From Megalopta genalis (taxonomy: Eukaryota; Arthropoda; Insecta; Hymenoptera; Halictidae), in contig NC_135013.1 in NCBI RefSeq assembly GCF_051020955.1, positions 36,595,302 through 36,659,301 of the forward strand: a stretch of DNA of 64,000 nt, read 5' to 3'. Positions within the stretch are counted from its first letter, which is position 1, and the number at the start of each line of letters is the position of its first letter. The notes beneath the pieces were generated by a model, which was not told the DNA's origin, did not search any database, and was given only the letters and a program-made list of their open reading frames with translations. Positions 57,037 to 64,000 of the stretch are shown piece after piece. Made by a program: the position numbers and the translations under genes.

Positions 57037-59354
57037 CACTATGCCGTCCGGCGGCACCACAGCGGTGACCTTCGCAAAGTATCGCTCGACGGCCGGTGAC
57101 ACCACAGTGGTGATCTTCGCAAAGTATTGCCTGACGGCCGGCGACACCACAGTGGTGTCGCGCACAAAGTATCGCTCGGTGGCCGGCAACACTGCAATGG
57201 TGTCGTGCGCACGGTATCACCCAGTGGCCGACGACAACACTTTTGTATCCTTTGCATTCTCTTGATGATCTGTAGGGTTCTGTTGTTGCTTTTGTTCCGT
57301 ACCGTCTCGGTACAGTATTTTTAGCATAAAGCTGTACAGCTTTACGTGGAATAAGTTACATAGGTCAGCAAGTGTTTTTTTATGAGTACTTGTACCCATT
57401 TATCATGGCAGACGAAGGAGAAGACACTGTCATTTACGAGGAATTCGCGGACGACTTGTCCGACGTTCCAATCGACATTGCGGATTGGGAAGGAGACATT
57501 GCAGATCCGACAAATGAAAGTGAAGCAGAATCTTCGGACAATGAAGTTCTTACAAGAAGAATTCGGCGAACGGTACGATCGCCAAGTGATTCGGATGAAT
57601 CAGAAGAAGACGATAGTGTGCCGTGGTCAGATGCCGATTTACCGAGGACCAATGAGGAATTCGAAGGGTTTCCGGGCCCAAACGTGCTTGCCGAAGAAAC
57701 ACCAGAGCGTCGAGGACATCGTCGAATTATTTATTGGGAAGGATTTATTCGAACATATCAGCAGCGAAACAAACAAGTATTATGATCAAAATTGCCACAG
57801 AAGGAAAATAGGTAAAAAAAGTGCCAAATTTGTCAGCGTTACGGCAACCGAACTTAGGAAATGGTTTGGGCTTGCTATCCTTATGGGGATTGTAAAGAAA
57901 GCAAAAATAGATGATTATTGGTCAACGAATCCGTTGATAGAAACTCCCATATTTCGCAAAACGATGACCCGCAATAGATTTAGACAAATATTATCATATC
58001 TGCATTTTTCCAATAATAATGATAAACCGGATAATGCCGTTAGACTTTTTAAAGTGCAACCGATAATTGATTATTTTTCGAGAAAGTTTGAAGAAAATTT
58101 TGGCCTCGGTCGAAACATCTCGATTGACGAAGGAATGATACCATGGCGTGGACGACTGAATTTTTAAGTTTACAACCCATCAACAATTACAAAATATGAC
58201 ATACTTATTCGGATGTTATGTGATTCCAATACGGGATATATTTCCTCATTTCAAATATATTCCGGCGCTGGACAGCCTTTAGCGAAAACGGTGATGGAAC
58301 TATTGAAATCTTCTTATGGAAAGTGGCATCACCTGTGTGTGTGTACATGGCCAACTACTACAACAGCGTAGAACTTGCAAAAATTTTACTTCAAAAGAAA
58401 GTTCGAGTTTGTGGAACGATACGGAAAAATAGAGGATTTTCAGAAAAATTAAACAGCGCAAAACTCGATGTGTTTGAAGCCTGCCATCGACGAGAAGGTG
58501 ATGTACTGGCACAGTTATGGAGAGCTTCGAATATCAAAATGATACGGACGGTCTCTACAATACATAATGCCACTTTGATTGATACTAAAAAAAATGCAGG
58601 AAAACCAATTGCCCAATAAAAATACCTGAAAGCATATTAGACTACAATAAATACATGAAGGGAGTGGATCGAGCAGACCAATATCTGAGTTACTATCCCA
58701 TATACAGAAAAACGATAAAATGGTCAAAAAAGGTTTGCATGTACCTGTTTAATTGCGCATTGTTTAATGCATTCAGGACATTTCAACATTTCCATACAGA
58801 ACACAAAAGTCTCCGATTTCATGATTTTCTATTGGAAGTGTCTGAATCCTGGATAAAAGATCAAGTAACTGTTCCCGAGCAAAACTTGGAGGTCGTTACT
58901 ATATCGCGAGCGTTCCATCATAAAGCGATCGACAGACTTTCCTGTGACCTGAGGCAACACCAGCTAGTACTAATTTCCGAAACCACTAAACAAAAACGAA
59001 GAATGTGCCATGTGTGTACCAAAAAACAGAAAAGAAAACCAACAAATTTGATGTGCAAGTCGTGCGGAGTTGCATTACATCTTGGAGATTGTTTTGCTTC
59101 GTATCATTTAAAAGAGAAATACTAAGTAAGTACCAAAGAAAATGTAATTAAAGAAATATATAAAACAAAAAGATTTTACATTTATTTACATATGTACATT
59201 TTCGAATTTTCATAAAAATAGGGGAGGCGGATTGATAACTCGCGAGAACTACCGATGAGATTAGAAAAACTTGAAATTTATCATCTCCCAATAACCACAA
59301 AAACAGCCGGCGACAAGCGAAGAAATGTTTAAAAACAGTGCGGCCGGCAAAGTG
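57037..59354. mobile_element. Decayed piggyBac-family transposon, 2318 bp
   Basis: The element is bounded by TTAA on both sides (57033-57036 and 59355-59358), the exact target site of piggyBac. Its ends are inverse complements: CACTATGCCGTCCGGC on the left and GCCGGCAAAGTG on the right. Just inside the left end, about 57045-57235, is a ~47-bp subterminal tandem repeat of four copies containing ACCACAG(C/T)GGTG and CAAAGTAT(C/T)GC. Such subterminal repeats often bind transposase. The interior carries the broken transposase gene. Confidence 0.9.
57405..59125 (+). pseudogene. piggyBac transposase pseudogene
   Basis: Pieces in three frames line up with the family in order. The acidic N-terminus starts MADEGEDTVIYEEFADD (57405). 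Core segments are LFEHISSETNKYYDQ, LRKWFGLAILMGIVKKAKIDDYWS, NRFRQILSYLHFSNNND and ISIDEGMIPWRGR (first catalytic Asp). YNPSTITKYDI comes after a stop at 58165-58167. The segment near 58350 reads MANYYNSVELA, where the family has an Asp before NYYNS, so the second catalytic Asp is Ala. The C-terminal part has MKGVDRADQYL (third Asp) and a cysteine-rich end with CHVCTKK, CKSCG and CFASYH. Breaks seen: a frame change near 57700, a nonsense codon at 58165, a frame change near 58325, and a stop at 58617-58619. It cannot make active transposase. Confidence 0.9.
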
Positions 59355-59358
59355 TTAA

Positions 59359-59988
59359 TTTCTGTTTTGAATTTTTTCTATTGCTTGATCAAAAGGAAGC
59401 GCAAAGAGTTGCAATTAAAAATGCATAGACGCTTATAAAAACAATGAAATGTACACGGATAGAACACGTTAGTTCTACGTATACGAAAGGGGATCGCGAG
59501 GAGAGGAAATTAGAGAAATATTGCTCTAAAGACTCTGCAATGTTCTAAATTTAATTGTTATACCTAAGAACGTCATCAGATAGTACATAACAAACGCTAT
59601 CAATGAGATCGAATGTATGTAGCGCCGGTTACCTCTAACATTATGCATTAAACAACAATGAATAGATCTTTTAGTAGAGAAACAAGAAGCTCCTCGGATG
59701 TTCGTGCGGACCTTCCCCTGCCTTTTTGTCGTTCTAATATATTTAAAAAACCACAAAACGCTTTTGAAGAAGGACACTTCGTAAATGTTTAACTGATCGT
59801 TTCTTCTTTTCTTTTTTTTTTTTTATTGGTGAAAAAGCTTCCGTTAACCAATCAATTACATTCACTTTACACAACAAATACGTAGTTTCCGCAATAAGAC
59901 AATCTGTTCGTCGACAAGGTGTATTCGGCGTGTAGTTCTCTTTCACGTGATGATGATAATCGCATTTAATAATTGTATCTAGTATATA
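59359..59988. other. Spacer between the two DNA transposons
   Basis: AT-rich DNA of 630 bases with no gene or repeat recognised. An 18-base A/T homopolymer-rich run (T-rich with a GG-free core) is at about 59805-59825. Confidence 0.4.
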
Positions 59989-61540
59989 CAGTAAGGAGCA
60001 TAACTGAATCAACAACCACAAGTTTTGTATAAATCATTATTTATTGCTAGGAATATACAAGAATAACGAAAAATAAACATTATAGTTATTTTCATCACAG
60101 TTAGGAGTAACATAAGAAATTTTTGCAATAATTAATGTCTTGTTGTTTAGGAATGACAACAACAATAAATTGAATCAGTTTTGCACCACGTCCAATACTT
60201 GACAATATTTAATATATTCTTTATTTTTAATATTTCGTCCACAACCCTTTTTTGCTTGTAAAACTGTACTAATTCGTTTTGGCATACTTTCTACTAATTT
60301 TCTGCAATAATCCGGAGATATTTGTTCCCTCTGTTCTTGAATTCTATTATACAAATCTGATTGAAGTTGGTTGGGAGTCATATGGATCCCAAAGTCGTCT
60401 TTTTAGTAAATCCCATAAATTCTCTATAGAGTTGAGGTCCGAGCTTTGCGCAGGCTAATCCAGAACAGAGAATTTTTTAGTATTGAGCCAATTTTTTTAC
60501 ACTTTTAGCAGTGTGCTTAGAGTCTCGGTCATGCATGAAAATTACATTTTCTTCTTCAAAAGGCATATTATCAACAGCCTCTATGAGATGATCTTGTAAA
60601 ATATATTTGTACATGTACTGATTCATGATGCCATTAATTCGGTGCAGTGATCCAACATCAAATGCTGTTAGGCACCCCCTAAACATTAGAGATCCGCCTC
60701 CATGCTTTACCGTTTGCTTTACATGTCGTGGTTTAAGCCTTTCATTTTTACAACTCCAGCACCAAGACATACCATCTGAACAAATTCTGTTAATTTTGGT
60801 CTCGTTAATAGTTGTCCTGTTTTGGTATTTTTTGGAAAATTCTAAACGAAGTTTAATATTCTTCTTCGATAACATTCGAAACTTTTAATCTCAGCTCCTT
60901 TGAGGGTTCTCTGTACTGTCCACTTGCTTATTTGTATATTCGTATCTTCTTTTAACAATTTTGCAGCTATAGTGGCGCTTGAAGCTTCACCAGATATGAC
61001 AAACCGTATAATTCTTTGTTCAACCTACAATGTTAATTTTTTTGGTCTTCCTCCAACATTTAATAATATACTTTTACAGTATTTTTTTCTTAGTCTCTAC
61101 ACTGTCGATTGACTAATACTACACTTTCTCGCCGTCCGGCGCGTTGACACGCCGTCATTCAAAAAAGGAATTACTCTTTTTAAACAATGTGGTGCAATTG
61201 ACTTCATATTTATTCTTACTTCACTTGCGTGCTTTTCCGTTCGACTGATTGCGAGAATCTGAGAGTGCTAAGACGTGCAATAACATTTTGTAAACATACA
61301 AAACTGCTAAATATAAACACACTACTAGAACATTTTAGACCGGTGCAAAACCGAGTCAATGTATTTTTATTGTCATTGCTAAACGAGGAGACATTAATTA
61401 TTGAAAAAATTTCTTGTGTTACTTCTGGCTGTTATAAAAATGACTATAATGTTTATTTTTTAATATTCTCCTATCTTCTTAGCAATAAATAATGATTTAT
61501 ACAAAACTTGTAGTTATTGGTTCAGTTATGTTCCTTACTG
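59989..61540 (-). mobile_element. Decayed Tc1-like transposon, 1552 bp
   Basis: TA duplications flank the element (59987-59988 and 61541-61542). The terminal inverted repeats begin CAGTAAGGAGCATAACTGAA and stay complementary for about 60 bases with a few mismatches, including AAGTTTTGTATAAATCATTA and TTATTGCTA. The size is typical of a full-length Tc1/Tc3-like element. The transposase gene reads on the minus strand and is broken. Confidence 0.92.
60175..61205 (-). pseudogene. Tc1-like transposase pseudogene
   Basis: On the minus strand, from right to left, are: an N-terminal helix-turn-helix region containing NVGGRPKKL and IAAKLLKEDTNIQISKWTVQRTL; then LRLEFSKKYQ, DGMSWCWSCKNERLKPRHVKQTVKHGGGSLMF-type sequence with the conserved KHGGG block; then EENVIFMHDRDSKHTAKSV, the counterpart of the family's HDNDPKHTA catalytic Asp motif; then, after a stop at 60477 and a frame change, TPNQLQSDLYNRIQEQRE. 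Stops in the N-terminal region and near 60477 show it is inactive. Confidence 0.88.
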
Positions 61541-61542
61541 TA

Positions 61543-61585
61543 TATATTTATATATACGAGTCTCTTTCTCTCTTGAATTTCCTTA

Positions 61586-61621
<36 letters not shown>

Positions 61622-64000
61622 CGTGTGTACGCGTTTACGTTGCTATGCATTTCCTATGGGTGGTTTAAATTTGTCAGGTGCGTGTCTAACGCGCGAAAAT
61701 CTTGTCGAGATGTCGACGAGTGCGTGAGTGCGTGCAAAGGATTTGACCCCAGAATTTTCATTTTTCCTTTATTTTGTGTTTCTCATTCGAACGAGATAAT
61801 CGTTTGATATACAAAACGAAAAAGCGACCAACCAACATGGTCGTTGTGATTCATATCCCGATACATATATATATATATGTATATATGTATGTATATGTAT
61901 ATATATATATATATATATGTAGTTAATATAAAATTATACATACTGATGGGCGATCAATTTTACATTCGATTTACAAGCTTTAGAAGTTGACTACCTGTAC
62001 TTGCTCATTCTTACATAGGAAACAATGCCTCACGCACGCTCGATAGTTCGTTTGATTCTGTAAACAATAGAGTAGCCTTGTACAGTATATCAAACGAGTT
62101 CTACTGAAAGAATCTACGAGTTTATGGTTGCAAACTGCAAGTTACGTGCGTGAAAATATAAATCCATATATGCGTATATTATCATATGCATGCATACTTC
62201 ATTATATTTACACGTACGTATTCCGTGTATTATACATATATGTATATCGATCGTGAAAAATACACACACGTGAACGAGCTTTTTAACAGGTAAATGCCAA
62301 AAAGTGGCGATTACTTATGAGCAGAGAATATAGATGTAGATATGGCTGTAAATAAGAAATCAAAAGAAAATGTAAAAATCAATCAGTATGAATACAAGTA
62401 CGCGTAACTTTCTTCTTAACGCGGCGACTTGCGGTTTAGGAATGTTATAATATCCTTGTATATACCATGACACATGTTCTTAAAAAACGGTATACGTATA
62501 TGTATGTATTGAATTCTATATAAATATATAAATACATGTATATTTATATATTTATATATAAATAATGTTCATAAAATTGTCTGCAACCTTTTTCTTTTAT
62601 CTGCATTCGTGTAATTTCATAATTGACTAAATTTTATATCATATTGGTATTAGCTAGAACAAGAATTGTGCGTACACAATCTCTATAAATGCGCACATGC
62701 GTCATGGCGCACGTATTTTTTTCGCATTTCATATTACCTATAACGTATACATAATACATATATGTATATTTATAATATGAATTATTCTTATAACGAGTCC
62801 TTTTTTTATTTACAAAAGTCAATACATTCCTCAAGATCCAATTTCAATTTTTCATCTAACTATTCTCTATCATCTACAACATATTTCATTCAGTCCTTAA
62901 AACAGTGCTTCTACTGACCCTTTTGTTCGACTTTTTTGGAATTCTAACATTGCAGAAGATCAAATGTATGCATTTAGGTATCTAAGAATGAAAATCTCTC
63001 ACTGTGGAAAGTTAAGAACATTTTTTTTCTTTTCTATATGGACTAAAGCTTCCTTTTTATGAGTTTTTATTTCACTCTTTCCTTAGTGCTAACGTTAAGG
63101 GATCTTCCCACTACTGTTTTTCGCGAACGGATTTTTCCTAAAGCAAATCATAAGGCAAAATTTTCTCTAATTTTAAAATCCACCTTACTCTTTAACAATG
63201 TTCCTTAATTTTTGCATCTTGATCAACTTCGTAATATCGCAAAAACGAGAGAATGCATTCAAAATAAATGAATCTCTTTAATGTAGGAAGATCGCTTAAC
63301 TACATACCAAACTCTCTCGGTAATATTTAAATTAATTGAATGCTAGAATACTTGGATTTCTTATTCTTTCCTGATCTATTTGTGAATGCCAATGTTTTCA
63401 GTGGTAGAGCAATTTTGTATTGTGTAGGTGTAATACAAGATTATCGGATGAAAGGAGCAAGAAAGATCTTCCAATAAAAATGTGTATAGTGAGAAAGAAA
63501 TGACCAGAAACACTGCCGTGAATTTGAATTCGTACGCTGTCAAAATTATCTTACAAAGTATTTTTATCGAATATATCGGTCACTTTATCCTTCTTAATTG
63601 GAGGATCAAAAAAATTTTCGCGACAAATTTATCATGTTCTTATGCGCTATCGAGGCAAGGTTGACAACCTATTATGTTTGTTTTTCGTTATTCGAAAGGC
63701 TTCGGTAAAGACCACAAGCGAAATGGAGAAATATTTATAAATACATGCTAAGTGCTATATTATACGCACAAATTAAGTCACGTCGAACTTACATCCAGAT
63801 CGTTTGGATACAATCGGCGTCTCTTTATCAAACAACAGTGTGTTGTTGCATCAACAACGCTCGTTGTTAACTCGAGCAATTATAAATGTCGCTAGACAAT
63901 TAATCCTGTACAGGATATACATTTATCAATGTAGTAAACAGACAATTCCTAGGAATTGCCTATGTTTAAAAAGAATTTAATGCCAATCTGTGGATCCTTA
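61543..64000. other. AT-rich intergenic DNA with simple repeats
   Basis: No gene is supported over the last 2.4 kb. Simple repeats: (GT)n at about 61588-61622 and (TA)n/TATG at about 61864-61920, with more TATA-type runs near 62515-62570. Short frames here are low-complexity or within these repeats. TCCTGTACAGGA at about 63904 is a perfect 12-base palindrome with no clear meaning. Confidence 0.5.

Noticed and set aside
61125..61145. GCCGTCCGGCG similar to the piggyBac end, inside the Tc1-like element
   Set aside because: No TTAA, no partner end and only about 11 matching bases; likely chance.

Overview
The window is nuclear DNA of an insect, most likely a hymenopteran and probably a bee. Genes are AT-rich with short GT-AG introns. 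They encode typical insect versions of conserved eukaryotic proteins, and the mobile elements carry Tc1/mariner and piggyBac ends common in these genomes. The species call is inference.

The window has three parts. (1) About 1-21.2 kb is a gene-free, repeat-dense island. It holds related AT-rich copies in opposite orientation near both ends (about 595-835 and 20745-20990), two related blocks of a GCGTTGCGA-type module (2.5-3.5 and 12.2-13.5 kb), a roughly 49-copy array of a ~135-bp unit with a long G-tract in every copy (4.4-11.0 kb), and 3.5 tandem copies of a ~1.8-2.1 kb unit rich in short hairpins (13.85-19.96 kb). Several of those hairpins stay paired between copies through compensating or G-U changes.

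(2) About 21.6-51.5 kb is a compact block of ordinary genes, all of which could be rebuilt exon by exon with consistent phases: RpL5 (+), mitochondrial processing peptidase alpha (-), NOM1/SGD1 (+), an i-type lysozyme/destabilase (-), eEF1B beta (-), the complex I 75-kDa subunit NDUFS1 (+), the vesicle tether p115/USO1 (-) and the H2B ubiquitin ligase Bre1 (+). Strands mostly alternate, so there are convergent pairs (RpL5/PMPCA, NOM1/lysozyme, NDUFS1/p115) and divergent pairs (PMPCA/NOM1, eEF1B/NDUFS1, p115/Bre1). Six of the eight are housekeeping genes for translation, ribosome assembly, mitochondria and secretion; Bre1 acts on chromatin, and the lysozyme is the one tissue- or immunity-type gene. 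One anomaly is a single extra base in a p115 exon.

(3) About 51.5-64 kb is gene-poor again. It holds a reversed fragment of Bre1 exon 9, a TCAAGGTCA minisatellite, a long palindromic AGAAC/GTTCT array, a decayed piggyBac element with TTAA target duplication, and a decayed Tc1-like element with ~60-bp inverted repeats and TA duplication.

The best candidate for something undescribed is the hairpin-rich tandem unit within the island. All claims come from reading the sequence and from general knowledge of the families; no alignment or folding program was run.
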